The position numbers and the translations under genes are program-made. Of a DNA stretch of 64,000 bases, positions 1 to 12,200 are shown piece by piece (position 1 is the stretch's first letter; the number at the start of each line of letters is the position of its first letter). The notes under the pieces were generated by a model. That model was not told the DNA's origin. It was given only the letters and a program-made list of their open reading frames with translations, and did not search any database. Source of the DNA: Riptortus pedestris (lineage: Eukaryota > Arthropoda > Insecta > Hemiptera > Alydidae); NCBI GenBank assembly GCA_019009955.1, contig CM032228.1:233501-297500 (forward strand), read 5' to 3'.

Positions 1-36
<36 letters not shown>
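1..36. repeat. (TA)n microsatellite at window edge
   Basis: Pure TA dinucleotide run that starts outside the window. It directly abuts the 1.1 kb repeat that follows, the same arrangement seen at other element ends here. Confidence 0.95.
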
Positions 37-38
<2 letters not shown>

Positions 39-41
39 TAG

Positions 42-1205
42 ATTACATTTGTCATTGAAGCACGTCCAACTCAGCTTAGTTTACCTGGCCTGACAGACTT
101 TATTTAACTGACGTATGAGAAAAGAAAAGAAAATTGTAATTTGAGTGTCATTCCGAATGTGTGATTAATATTGGAAATAGGAAGTAAATATTTTTAGAAA
201 AAAACAAGTAGATTCATTAGTTAGGGTAATTACGTGTCAGAAATAGGCGAGTCCGTCTTATTAGCTTCTCTTCTTTAAAGTCCTCTTGTTGCGAAATTAA
301 AAGGCATTGTCAATTTTTGCGAATGTTTGTTCTGCTTTCTAAAGCAGTCATTTATTAAAGCCTTAACTTGATTGGAGAACCAAAAAAATGAAATAGACTA
401 GTAAGGCAAACTGAATCTGGCCGATGGCATTTGCATGTTGTACTCTCTTTAAGACAATTAAATTGTCAGGGTCTATAAAGTAAAACTTGGCATTTATTCA
501 GAAGTGGAAATTGTTTGATCGTGAAACGGTACATACTCAAATTATTTTTTTATTCTCTCATAGTAGAAACCCAATGAAAATAGCAATTTCTTCAAAGACT
601 GGATTTGTTTAATGCCACAGACAGCATGAGTAATTGGATTGTTAGCAGATTTACTTTGGCTATTGAGGACGTACTCATGACGCGGTTTTTAAAATATTTC
701 CTAAAATGTATGTTAACGTTCTAGTGGTCGCAATTTTTGTTTGATCGTTACTCTATATTATATTTACTATATTCAATAACAATGGCTATAAACGATTTTT
801 CGATCGGGCTTATAATAAAAAGATTTCGGAAATCGTATGATAACACGCATAGTTGATTACCCTTAAGAAAAATCAACTATGGATGTTATCAGACAATTTT
901 GAAAAATGGCCATCGATCCTATTTAGTAGATGATGAACGATATTGCCCTAGTTTTAGTTACTCTTAGTGTTATATTTTCTCCTGATGAGGTATCCTCTCG
1001 AAACTAGTTGAGCAATTAAAATGGGATGCTTTCACTGAGCAGATTTCCCTACGTACGTCACCTATTTGCATTTAACTCTCTCCAACTATATATGTTCAAT
1101 ACTATAGTTGGTATTTAGGGTTGAAATAAAGCCTATATTCATAATATAACAGCATATTGTTAATATGAAATGAGTAGGAGTTTGTGTTCACTAAAGGCTG
1201 AAAAG
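42..1205 (+). repeat. 1.1 kb repeat, copy 1 (inverted partner near 31-32 kb)
   Basis: Nearly the whole block recurs in reverse complement at 31,098-32,240, about 30 kb away. The part 42-950 matches 31,098-31,909, except that the partner lacks roughly 100 bp, and the part 950-1,205 matches about 31,965-32,240. The two parts lie in a different order relative to the strand, so the copies are circular permutations. It contains an imperfect form of the 22 bp palindrome that is perfect in the partner (around 840-895) and a GCAGATTTCCC motif near 1,042. No ORF of note. Both ends abut (TA)n tracts. The class is unknown to me. Confidence 0.8.
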
Positions 1206-1213
1206 TAAGCTTC

Positions 1214-1215
<2 letters not shown>

Positions 1216-1268
<53 letters not shown>

Positions 1269-1275
1269 ATATATA
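1216..1275. repeat. (TA)n microsatellite
   Basis: TA run, interrupted once near 1,265, between the 1.1 kb repeat and the CTAG end of a minus-strand Helitron. Confidence 0.95.
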
Positions 1276-2335
1276 CTAGCTCAGATACCCGGCTTCGCCC
1301 GGGAATTGATTAGAGGCTGAATGGTGATGGTATTTTTTTGGCAAGGCCATACTTTGCACACTATTTTGATATTTACCCGTCTCAGTGTTTAGGGTTAATA
1401 CCCGTTGTTAGTCTTTGTTAATAATAAAATTATTTTTTTATGTAAGTCTTCACTGTCCTCCATATTGTCATATTTTCCGTCTCCTGTGCATTAAGCATAG
1501 ATTTCAGTTTTTAAGGACTAAATATAAACGTAGATTTGAATTAATTTTTCCAGATGAGGTACCTCATAAATCAAATTAGAATAAATTGTTGAGCATATCA
1601 ATATTTCTAGGCAAATTACGTGCTCCACACATTGTTGCTGGATAAATGTATAAAACAAAAGTATATCTAAATAACAAAGTAAACAACTTTTGTTATGTGC
1701 ATGTTTGTCGAAAAACAGATAGACAATGAAATATCACGAATTTTTATTTCAGGCCTCCCTTATAACCGCCACTCCCGTTATAACCTAAAAATGTTAATAT
1801 AGCTTATAATCATGGAAGAATTAATGCTAATTGACATACCGAGTTTTGTTAAGTTCGGTTCAATCATTAGCGCCCAATAAAATAGTTGACTCCTGCTTTA
1901 GTTTATAGTGTATATCTCGTTTATACTTTGTTAAAAGACAAAAAGGGATATCACAAAAGTTACTCTAAATAACAAAATAAACAACTTTTTTTAGTTCATA
2001 TTGGCCGAAAAACGGATAGAAAACGAAATATCGGCATTTTTAAATTCAGACCGCCCTTACAACCCCCACTCCTGCCCGTCGCTATAACTGTTGGTATGGC
2101 TTGTTATAATGAAGGCGTTAGTGCTAATACACATACCGAGTTTCATTTAGTTCGGTTGAGTCTTTTGTGCCAAATAATATTGTTGAGTCCTGCTATAGTT
2201 ATTAGCGTATAACACATTTAAACTTCGGAATACGACGGAAGTGTATATAACAAAAGTTACTCTAAATAACAAAATAAACAACTTTTGTTATGTGCATATT
2301 TGCCAATTAACCAATAGGAAACGAAATATCGCTCA
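1276..2335 (-). mobile_element. Non-autonomous Helitron, minus strand, 5'-truncated
   Basis: The plus strand begins with CTAG after TATA, followed by ACCCGGCTTCGCCCGGGA. Read on the minus strand this is a short GC hairpin about ten bases before a terminal CTAG, the hallmark of a Helitron 3' end. The interior carries the 295-298 bp subunits typical of all copies here (conserved blocks around ACAAAAGTTACTC and CCCCCACTCC). No Rep/helicase ORF is present, so it depends on a partner in trans. It stops near 2,335 where the orientation flips into the next copy. Confidence 0.75.
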
Positions 2336-2955
2336 TTTTATTATTTAGAGTAACTTTTGTTATGTACACTCCTTCGTCGTATACCTAAATATAAATGATA
2401 TACGCTAAAAATTATAGCGGGAGTCATCAATTTTATTTGGCACAAATGAATCAACCGAACTAAATAAAACTCGTTACGTGTATTAGGACTAAGGCCTTTA
2501 TTATAACAAGCCATACCAACATATCTAGGGACGGGCAGGAGTGGGGGTTGTAGGGGAGGCCAGAAAATAAATATAGCGGTATTTCGTTTCCTATTGTTTT
2601 TTTGGCAAATATAAACATAACAAAAGTTGTTTATTTTGTTATTTAGAGTAACTTTTGTCATATTCATTTTTGTCTTTTAACAAAGTATAAACGAGATATA
2701 CACTATAAACTAAAGCGGGAATAACTGAAATCTATGCATAATGCACAAGAGACGGGAAATATGACAATTTGGAGGACAGTGAAGACTTACATAAAAAATT
2801 AATTTTATTATTAACAAATGCCAACAACGGGTATTAACCCTAAACACTGGGACGGGTAAATGTTAAAATATTTGCAAATTAAAGCCTTGCCAAAAAAATA
2901 CCATCACCATTTAGCCTCAAATCAATTCCCGGGCGAAGCCGGGTATCTGAGCTAG
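2336..2955 (+). mobile_element. Helitron 3' part, plus strand
   Basis: Plus-strand copy of the same family, ending with the hairpin CCCGGGCGAAGCCGGG and terminal CTAG at 2,952-2,955, then a short TA tract. Its left edge meets the previous copy head to head, so 1,276-2,955 is a large imperfect inverted repeat. The 5' end is missing. Confidence 0.75.
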
Positions 2956-4621
2956 TATATATATAAAATTGTAACCTCTGTCTGTACATTAATTTTTTTC
3001 GCGAAATTTCACGATAACTTTTCGTTTCACATGTCATAGACACCATAACTACATTTTGTTTCTTTCGTGTCTGTTTGTTTGTTTGTTTGTTTATTTGTTT
3101 GTTTGTTTGTTACCTTTTCACGCATAAACGGCTGAACCGAATTTTATGAAACTTGGGATGTATATTACTACTAGCCCAACTTAGACTTTAGGCTATATTA
3201 ATATTCTGTAAGACGAACAGGAGTGGGGGTTATAAGGGAGGCCTGAAATTAAAAATAGCGATATTTCGTTTCCTATTGATTTTTCAGCAAATATGCACAT
3301 GACAAAAGTTATTTATTTTGTAATTTAGAGTAACTTTTGTTATATGTACTTTTGCCGTAAACGGAAGTATAAATGAGTTATACGCTAAAAACTATAGCGG
3401 GAGTCCACAATTTTATTTGGCACAAAAGACTCAACCGAACTAAACCAAACTCGCTATGTGAATTAATACTAACGATGTCCTTATAATAAGCCATACTAAC
3501 ATTTCTAGGGACTGGCAGGAGTGGGGGTAATAAGGGAGGCCAGAAATTAAAAATAGCGATATTTAGTTTCCTATTGCTTTTTCAGCAAATATGCACATAC
3601 TAAAAGTTGTTTATTTTGTTATTTAAAGTAACTTTTGCTAAGTACACTTTTGCCGTATACGGAAGTATAAATGAGTTATACGCTAAAAACTATAGCGGGA
3701 GTCGACAATTTTATTCGGCACAAAAGAATCAACCGAACAAAATAAAACTCGGTACCTGTATTAGGACTAACACCTTCATTATAGCAAGCCATACCAACAT
3801 TTCTAGGGACGGGCAGGAGTGGGGGTTGTAAGGAAGGCCTGGACTAAAAAATAGCGATATTTCGTTTCCTATTGCCTTTTCAGCAAATATGCACATAACA
3901 AAAGTTGTTTATTTCGTTATTTAGAGTAACTTTTGTCATATTCACTTTTGTCGTATAGAGAAGTATAAACGTGATATACACTAAAATCTAAAACAGTCAA
4001 CAATTTTGTTGGGCACTAACGATTGAACCGAACTTAGCAAAACTCGGTATGTCAATTAGCATTAAATCTTCCATGATTATAAGCTATATTTAAAATTTTA
4101 GGTCCAAACGGGAGTGGGGATTATAAAAGAGGCTGAAAAGCGAGAAGTCTAATGCGGGAGCGGAAGATGACGGCAGCCTTACCAGTTAATTGAGTTTACT
4201 TATTTCCCGTCTGGCATTGCTGGAAGCGATTTCCAGTGAGATTCACTATCACAAATATAATCTTACATATACAACTTTGCCTGAACTATTTGAGCTCGGG
4301 TAGGCCTTTGAAAGAAAATATGTTCATTATGGATGATATTTAATTGTAATAAATGCTACCCATGATTATGGTTTGAATTATTGAAAAACGGTGGGTCATA
4401 AAGTGTAGAAGGATTAATTAGGAACACATTTTCATTTATCCTTCAAAACTAAAATTTCTGTTCTATTAATCCCCAAAAGTTACCCTTCAGGGTTGGCTAT
4501 TTCGGAAAATCATTACGTCGTGGAGGGAAGTGTAATTGTACACATTGAAGTCTTACTATCAAAATACCATCATTAGTCAGTCAACAATAATTTCCCGGGC
4601 ATCGCCGGGTATCTGAGCTAG
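2956..4621 (+). mobile_element. Non-autonomous Helitron, apparently full length
   Basis: The 5' side has the family sequence ATAAAATTGTAACCTCTGTC near 2,962, then a (GTTT)n stretch near 3,070. The 3' end is the hairpin plus CTAG at 4,618-4,621. The middle holds several 295-298 bp subunits, each with an ACAAAAGTT / AACTTTTGT inverted pair. No coding capacity. The exact 5' nucleotide is uncertain because it merges with TA repeats and no terminal TC is evident. Confidence 0.75.
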
Positions 4622-4633
4622 TATATATATATT

Positions 4634-5107
4634 CTAGTTAAGGTACCCGGCTTCGCCCGGGAATTCATTTTAGGGTGAATAAAGATGGTATTTTTTTGGC
4701 AAGGCTTTACTTCCCACAATAATTTGATATTTCCCCGTCACAGTCTTTTGGGTTTGTACCTGTCGTTACTGTGGATTTGTTAATAATAAAACTATTTGTT
4801 ATTTAAGGCTTCACTCTTCTAATATTATAATATTTCCCGTCGCCTTTGCATTATGCATAGATTTAAATTATTAAGGACAAAATATAATAATATTTTATAA
4901 TTTGAATTAATTCTTCCAGGTGAGGTACCTGGTAGTTCAAAAGAATTGCTATTTTTAATTTCAGCCCTCCCTTATAACCCCCACTCCTGTTCGTCTCAGA
5001 GAATATTAACATAGTCTAAAGACTAAGTTGGGCTAGTGGTAATATACATACCAAGTTTCATAAAATTCGGTTCAGCCGTTTATGCGTGAAAAGGTAACAA
5101 AGAAACC
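4634..5107 (-). mobile_element. Helitron 3' fragment, minus strand
   Basis: Begins with CTAG and the GC hairpin only 12 bp from the CTAG end of the preceding plus-strand copy, a tail-to-tail pair around a short TA tract. It breaks off near 5,107, just after the block normally followed by AAACAAAC repeats. Confidence 0.7.
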
Positions 5108-5282
5108 AATCGCGCGTCACCCAAACGGCTTTATGCAACTATTGCCAAATACAGAGCCTTTTTGTATTTACAGACCGTTTCTGGTACTAATTCCCATTGT
5201 TCTTCGCTATTGATGCCATATTGCCATACCATCTGCATATTTTGCCTGTCAGGTCTTTCATATGCTGCTTAAGGTTCAAGCT

Positions 5283-6370
5283 CTATCTAAAGGTAATGAC
5301 CAGGTACTTCACACTTTCAGGGAAATGTATGTAGACGTCATTTATTGTGACACTAAAAGCTCTTCTAATCTTAATGTTTACCTTTAGAAGCAGCATTTTG
5401 GTTTTACTCGGATTTAGTTTCAGCTTTTGCTCTGCGCACCACTGAGTCGTGACGTTCATTGCCTGGTTTACCTTCTCCTTCAGCAGAACTCGTATAATCA
5501 AAGCCTGAGAATCCAACCTTATCCTTAAGAGCTATAATGACATCAGTAGTTGACTTTCCTCAGAAACCTCCGTATTTTTTGCTGTGACGTTACGTTCTTC
5601 AGCTTCGGCTGAAGAGTTGTGGCACTATTAGCCATTCCAGGACTTTTCCCAATATAGCCAACAGACTAATAGCCCTGTAAGCTCCTGGTTGAGCATCTCT
5701 ATTTCCGGGCTTGGGTATCGCCACGACCTCAGCCTCCTTCCACAGAGTTGCGAATATTCCTTTGATTAGCCACCTGTTATAAAGACATTCCAAAACAGGT
5801 ATCAACGAGTCCTTACATTCCTTGATGATCTCCCCTTTCACGTACTCCGGCCCAGGAGTTCTCTTCCACTTCAGATCGTCGATGGCCATTACTACATCTA
5901 AGGCATCCCATTCCGGAGCGTCCTCAGTACATACAGCCTCGTTGGCAGACCTTCTCCTTATCTTTTGCAGAGGAGTATCTTCGTCAGGCATATCCTTTAA
6001 GAAGGAGTGTTCTAAAATGAGCCGCACAGCCTCAGCGCATGTTCTTGTGAATATGCCGTATCCCTGTTTGAAGGACATCATGTAGTTGATATTGGACAAC
6101 TTCTTCTGAGCCACCTTGTATGGTAAAGCCCACGGGTTATCATTGGACGTTTCCAACATGAAACAGGATCCTCAATGCGTTGTACTCCGCCTTTAGAGTC
6201 TGCTTTGTGTCTGGGTCCCGTTCTCTCTGGTGTTTTCTCCTAGCTCTGTACGTAAGCGCCTTCATTGTACTCAGCTCCCTCGTCCACCAGGGAACTCGAT
6301 ATTTCGAGGGACGTTTCCGAGGCAGTACCTGATAGCTGACGTTAAGCTGTTAGTTTGTTCTTCAACATCC
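5283..6370 (-). pseudogene. R1-like non-LTR retrotransposon fragment (RT)
   Basis: Broken polymerase ORF read on the minus strand from about 6,370 to 5,283. The upstream part contains VPWWTRELS, typical of the linker between endonuclease and RT in R1-like LINEs. The 5,599-6,159 ORF has NPWALPYKVA, a TPGP motif and YRAISLLAILGKVLE, matching the fingers and early palm of R1-type RT. The 5,283-5,516 ORF has DSQALII followed by KLNPSKTKMLLL, the part just after the catalytic aspartates. The palm block between them is missing and stops and frameshifts lie at 5,517-5,600 and near 6,160. It cannot code for an active enzyme. R1 clade is more likely than jockey, by motif similarity only. Confidence 0.8.
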
Positions 6371-7150
6371 CTGTACCTGGAGAAAACTAATGCACTATGC
6401 AACAACATGACATTTCAACTTTTTCTTTGTGAGATATATGCAAATACGCTCTCTTGATCCCCCCCTTTTTTTGTTCTTGGTTTACTAAAATTTAAGTAAT
6501 TGAGATTAAAATTACTCTGTTTCATTACAAATTTCAGCATTAGCTAAGGTAGAATAAAATTAATGTGTTATATTGAGATATATTTCGTTAATGGTTTTTA
6601 TTTTCGGTCTAGAATACAGGTTGGATGGCCTGTTTTTTTATACAATTCAGCCGCTTTCCGTTGTAGAGTTATTAGCTTGTAGCTGACTTCTCATTGCCAT
6701 ATGTATTTATTCACTTAATATTTTCGGTGGTGTTAGCAGTATGTATATTTATCTATTGTAAATCTTCGCTTGGGAAATCTGCTTAGTTTATGCAGCCCCT
6801 GCGTGACAAACATTTTTTCCAAAACCAAGGAAAATTTGGTCATTAAATTTCTTTTTATTTGATATCTGCTAAGCATCATATTTAAATGATCCTATGGACT
6901 TGCAATCCAGCGCATGTTACTTGTGAGAGTTAAGGCAATGGTCTTTATAAACTTGCTAAAGCTAGAGTCACGGTAAATAATACACACAGACATGCACGTA
7001 ACAATATATATTTATAATGTTCATCGGATCTCATTTTCGTCATATCCTTGGATATTTGAGGACATTTGGTGAAAATATGGTTATGAGTACAAGCTCGATA
7101 GCTGAGTTCCCTCTAGGGAAATCTGCTAATAAATAATTCGAGTCGTTATA
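6371..7150 (+). repeat. Dispersed repeat family B plus flank
   Basis: About 6,540-6,800 matches blocks at 32,560-32,800 and 52,080-52,350 (same strand) and 54,190-54,480 (opposite strand). Shared landmarks are GATATATTTC, a block around GGCCTGTTTTT, GGTGGTGTT, and at the end GGGAAATCTGCTTAGTTTA followed by GCAGCCCCTGCGTGAC. A second GGGAAATCTGC lies at about 7,116. No ORF. Nothing recognisable in 6,371-6,540. Confidence 0.6.
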
Positions 7151-8019
7151 TATACTTATATATGTATATACATTTTGATTTTTAAGGACAATACCATAAA
7201 TAAATCTTAGTCAGGTAAAGATTTGTTCAATGATGTTGGAACGCTTAGAGCACTACAATAGTTCTTTCTTTTTATTTCTATTTTTAAAGCACTTTTGTTA
7301 ATGGAGTGAGAAAAAAAATTGGAGCAAGTATTTCCCGAAAGAACTCCTTTAATTACGAACGAGCCGTTCAAAAAGAAAGAGTTAAATATTTTCTTTTTTT
7401 AACTCTTTACTAATTCCTTTTTTAAGTGAGTTGTTTTTTAGTTTTTGTTCCATCACGGGCTCTCTTATCTCTTTGGAAAATAATTACAGGTGTTTTTGTT
7501 TGGGAAACATTTTTCTATTGAAAAACCTGGCACCGCTTTAGAAGAATATATTAGAAATTCTTTCTTTGTCCTTAGTTTCTTCTTTCTGTTTGGAGTGATT
7601 TGATGGACAAATCTTTATTTCATTTTCTTCGAATTCATACATTCATGAGCGAAATGGAAAACTTTTATTCGCCAGACGTTTTTCTGTTGAGATCTACCAC
7701 AAATAAAAAAAAAAAGTTATACTCACTGATTCTGCGTACGTTTACATGTTTTATACGATTTTTCAATCCCACACATAGTGAGATAAAAAGATATTTTGAA
7801 TAATAAATGTTCTGCTACCAAAGGTTGAATACAAACACAATAGCTGATTGCCCTTAAGGGAAATGGCCTAGACGCAAAAAGAGCTAATTTCTCACCTGAA
7901 CCCATATCACCTTATCTCACATTCAATTCTGCGTTTTAACCACTCTGCCAAACCTATGTAAACCAGACTCTGAATAGAACTAGGCATCAGATGTGAGGGG
8001 AAAGTCTGTCATTTCGGTT
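7151..8019. other. AT-rich stretch without recognisable gene
   Basis: Only short ORFs without recognisable homology. A GATTGCCCTTAAGGGAAATG palindrome near 7,845 belongs to the recurrent GGGAAATC motif discussed elsewhere. On the minus strand near 7,930-7,955 there is TGGCAGAGTGG, a good tRNA-type A box, but no convincing B box at the right distance, so no tRNA is called. Confidence 0.5.
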
Positions 8020-8190
8020 AATGGTGTGTGCCAGACTAACATTTGATCTCGTTCACTCGGCAAACCTAGAGTGACTAGTTTGATTCTCATCTGGCCATTA
8101 GGAATTTATTTAGTGACTAACTAAAAGGAAAATACTAAGTCTGATCCAGGCGAGTACTCTGTAGATAAATGCTTACCACAAAGTGAACAT
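8020..8190 (+). repeat. Possible tRNA-derived SINE copy, plus strand
   Basis: Contains a degenerate B-box-like GTTTGATTCTC near 8,076, followed by a body starting GGAATTTATTTAGTGAC. The same body follows the B box of the minus-strand SINE at 8,686-8,915 (GAATTTATTTAGAGAC), so both look like members of one SINE family in opposite orientation. The A box is poorly preserved. Confidence 0.45.
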
Positions 8191-8685
8191 TAACAAATAA
8201 CAATATCATTAATGTTATTTTGGGAATAATTGGTTTATTTATTTGTATTTAATTCCTTTTATGGACATATTGGAGATGGTGTTGATGGGTCGCCCAACAA
8301 AATATGCCTGTTCTATTATAAAAAAAAAATAGTTTCATCTTTAATACAATTAATACATCTATGTTGAAGGTATAATATGTTGACAAATACCCATGCCTTC
8401 ATTGTGTTGCTCGCCTTTAGGGATGTAAGACTATCACTTCTGCCAGCTAGCACTGCTGGCTACTGTGTACGGAAAAAGTTCATTACCGAATATATGCTAA
8501 CTAGAAAATTTGATACACGGCGTATTGGGTTGCCGATGGAGCCAATGTAGGCGGAATTTCCGATACAATAACATCGATTCTAATCAACTGATCAGTTGAT
8601 GTTTGTTTTGGCTTCACGTCATAATAAAATGAAGCAAGTGCCATCATCGAAGAGTATTTATTTTCATTAACATAACATAAATTAA

Positions 8686-8915
8686 ATTATTTATTAACGT
8701 CCACTTTTTGCAACTAAAACTAATTGGGACGGGTTATCTGCAAGTTTATGACCCTTTTCTAGCCAGGGTGGGACTAAGGATTTAACTTTATAAATTCCGT
8801 CTCTAAATAAATTCTTCTGCCCAGACAGGGAATCGAACTCTCCACTATTGGTTTACCATGAGAGATTAGTCTCCCGATTAGCCTAAGTTGCAAAAAGTGG
8901 ACGTTAATAAATAAT
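8686..8915 (-). repeat. tRNA-derived SINE bracketed by 29 bp inverted repeats
   Basis: On the minus strand there is an A-box-like TAGGCTAATCGG (8,874-8,885) and a B-box-like AGTTCGATTCC (8,829-8,839), at tRNA-like spacing. This is the layout of an internal RNA polymerase III promoter of a SINE. The unit is bounded by a perfect 29 bp inverted repeat (8,686-8,714 and 8,887-8,915, core CGTCCACTTTTTGCAAC) and followed by an (ATA)n tract. Retroposed SINEs normally have direct repeats, so the inverted boundary is odd. Confidence 0.6.
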
Positions 8916-9294
8916 AATAATAATAATAATAATGAGAGATTAGTTAATTACATAACACAATAGGATACATCAAATATTTTGAATTCTATAAAGTAATTTA
9001 CTAATGTCATGCCCATTAAAGTTTTATTACGTATTATTGAATATCAAAAATAGTATACTTATATATAGCTCAAATTAAATGACTATATATAAGAAAATAA
9101 TAATAATTACCAGATAAAATAATTATATGAAATAGACTAATTTCATTCTTAAGGTCACTTTCAAAAGTGAAACATGCATTTTTGAATGTATTAACAACCA
9201 AATTTATTAATGGATGATAAAATTTATAAATTATGAAATACATTCTCTATCATTAACAGACTATGTACGTGATCATAAATTACTGATCGAAACG
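8916..9294. other. AT-rich spacer before satellite
   Basis: Begins with an (AAT)n run and then AT-rich sequence without ORFs, tRNA features or matches to the repeats I recognise. Confidence 0.5.
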
Positions 9295-12200
9295 GCGGAG
9301 CTCGGACCGTCATGGGCTCGTACACATGGAGCTGGATAAGGATCTGCAATGGTTTGAATCGGGCTGAGCTGATCACAAGCAGCTCATTTCACTTCATCTA
9401 AGGTCCCAACTACAGAGCTCAGTCCATGCCACATCATCCTGCTCATGGCAAGGGCTCGTACACGTGGAGCTGGATAAGGATCTGCAATGGTTTGAATCGG
9501 GCTGAGCTGATCACAAGCAGCTCATTTCACTTCATCTAAGGTCCCCACTACGGAGCTCAGTCCACGCCACTTCATCCTGCTCATGGAAAGGGCTCGTACA
9601 CGTGGAGCTGGATAAGGATCTGCAATGGTTTGAATCGGGCTGAGCTGATCACAAGCAGCTCATTTCACTTCATCTAAGGTCCCCACTATGGAGCTCAGTC
9701 CACGCCACTTTATCCTGTTCATGGAAAGGGCTCGTACACATGGAGCTGGGTATGGAACTGCAATGGTTTGAATCGGGATGAGCTGATCACAAGCAGCTCA
9801 TTTCACTTCATCTAAGGTCCCCACTATGGAGCTCAGTCCACGCCACTTTATCCTGTTCATGGAAAGGGCTCGTACACATGGAGCTGGATAAGGATCTGCA
9901 ATGGTTTGAATCGGGCTGAGCTGATCACAAGCAGCTCATTTCACTTCATCTAAGGTCCCAACTACAGAGCTCACTCCATGCCACATCATCCTGCTCATGG
10001 AAAGGGCTCGTACACATGGAGCTGGATAAGGATCTGCAATGGTTTGAATCGGGATGAGCTGATCACAAGCAGCTCATTTCACTTAATCTAAGGTCCCAAC
10101 TACAGAGCTCACTCCATGCCACATCATCCTGCTCATGGAAAGGGCTCGTACACATGGAGCTGGATAAGGAACTGCAATGGTTTGAATCGGGATGGGCTGA
10201 TCACAAGCAGCTCATTTCACTTCATCTAAGGTCCCCACTATGGAGCTCAGTCCATGCCACTTCATCCTGTTCATGGAAAGGGCTCGTACACATGGAGCTG
10301 GATAAGGAACTGCAATGGTTTGAATCGGGCTGAGCTGATCACAAGCAGCTCATTTCACTTTATCTAAGGTCCCAACTACAGAGCTCACTCCATGCCACAT
10401 CATCCTGCTCATGGAAAGGGCTCGTACACGTGGAGCTGGATAAGGATCTGCAATGGTTTGAATCGGGCTGAGCTGATCACAAGCAGCTCATTTCACTTCA
10501 TCTAAGGTCCCCACTATGGAGCTCAGTCCACGCCACTTTATCCTGTTCATGGAAAGGGCTCGTACACATGGAGCTGGGTATGGAACTGCAATGGTTTGAA
10601 TCGGGATGAGCTGATCACAAGCAGCTCATTTCACTTCATCTAAGGTCCCCACTATGGAGCTCAGTCCACGCCACTTTATCCTGTTCATGGAAAGGGCTCG
10701 TACACATGGAGCTGGATAAGGATCTGCAATGGTTTGAATCGGGCTGAGCTGATCACAAGCAGCTCATTTCACTTCATCTAAGGTCCCAACTACAGAGCTC
10801 ACTCCATGCCACATCATCCTGCTCATGGAAAGGGCTCGTACACATGGAGCTGGATAAGGATCTGCAATGGTTTGAATCGGGATGAGCTGATCACAAGCAG
10901 CTCATTTCACTTAATCTAAGGTCCCAACTACAGAGCTCACTCCATGCCACATCATCCTGCTCATGGAAAGGGCTCGTACACATGGAGCTGGATAAGGAAC
11001 TGCAATGGTTTGAATCGGGATGGGCTGATCACAAGCAGCTCATTTCACTTCATCTAAGGTCCCCACTATGGAGCTCAGTCCATGCCACTTCATCCTGTTC
11101 ATGGAAAGGGCTCGTACACATGGAGCTGGATAAGGAACTGCAATGGTTTGAATCGGGCTGAGCTGATCACAAGCAGCTCATTTCACTTCATCTAAGGTCC
11201 CCACTATGGAGCTCAGTCCACGCCACTTTATCCTGTTCATGGAAAGGGCTCGTACACATGGAGCTGGATAAGGATCTGCAATGGTTTGAATCGGGCTGAG
11301 CTGATCACAAGCAGCTCATTTCACTTCATCTAAGGTCCCAACTACAGAGCTCACTCCATGCCACATCATCCTGCTCATGGAAAGGGCTCGTACACATGGA
11401 GCTGGATAAGGATCTGCAATGGTTTGAATCGGGCTGAGCTGATCACAAGCAGCTCATTTCACTTCATCTAAGGTCCCCACTATGGAGCTCAGTCCATGCC
11501 ACTTCATCCTGTTCATGGAAAGGGCTCGTACACATGGAGCTGGATAAGGAACTGCAATGGTTTGAATCGGGCTGAGCTGATCACAAGCAGCTCATTTCAC
11601 TTCATCTAAGGTCCCAACTACAGAGCTCACTCCATGCCACATCATCCTGTTCATGGAAAGGGCTCGTACACATGGAGCTGGATAAGGATCTGCAATGGTT
11701 TGAATCGGGATGAGCTGATCACAAGCAGCTCATTTCACTTCATCTAAGGTCCCCACTATGGAGCTCAGTCCATGCCACATCATCCTGCTCATGGAAAGGG
11801 CTCGTACACATGGAGCTGGATAAGGAACTGCAATGGTTTGAATCGGGATGGGCTGATCACAAGCAGCTCATTTCACTTCATCTAAGGTCCCCACTATGGA
11901 GCTCAGTCCATGCCACTTCATCCTGTTCATGGAAAGGGCTCGTACACATGGAGCTGGATAAGGAACTGCAATGGTTTGAATCGGGCTGAGCTGATCACAA
12001 GCAGCTCATTTCACTTCATCTAAGGTCCCCACTACAGAGCTCAGTCCATGCCACATCATCCTGCTCATGGAAAGGGCTCGTACACATGGAGCTGGATAAG
12101 GATCTGCAATGGTTTGAATCGGGCTGAGCTGATCACAAGCAGCTCATTTCACTACATCTAAGGTCCCAACTACAGAGCTCACTCCATGCCACATCATCCT

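Noticed and set aside
7860..7960. Possible tRNA gene on the minus strand (TGGCAGAGTGG A box)
   Set aside because: No convincing B box or cloverleaf at the expected distance; at most a degraded SINE head.
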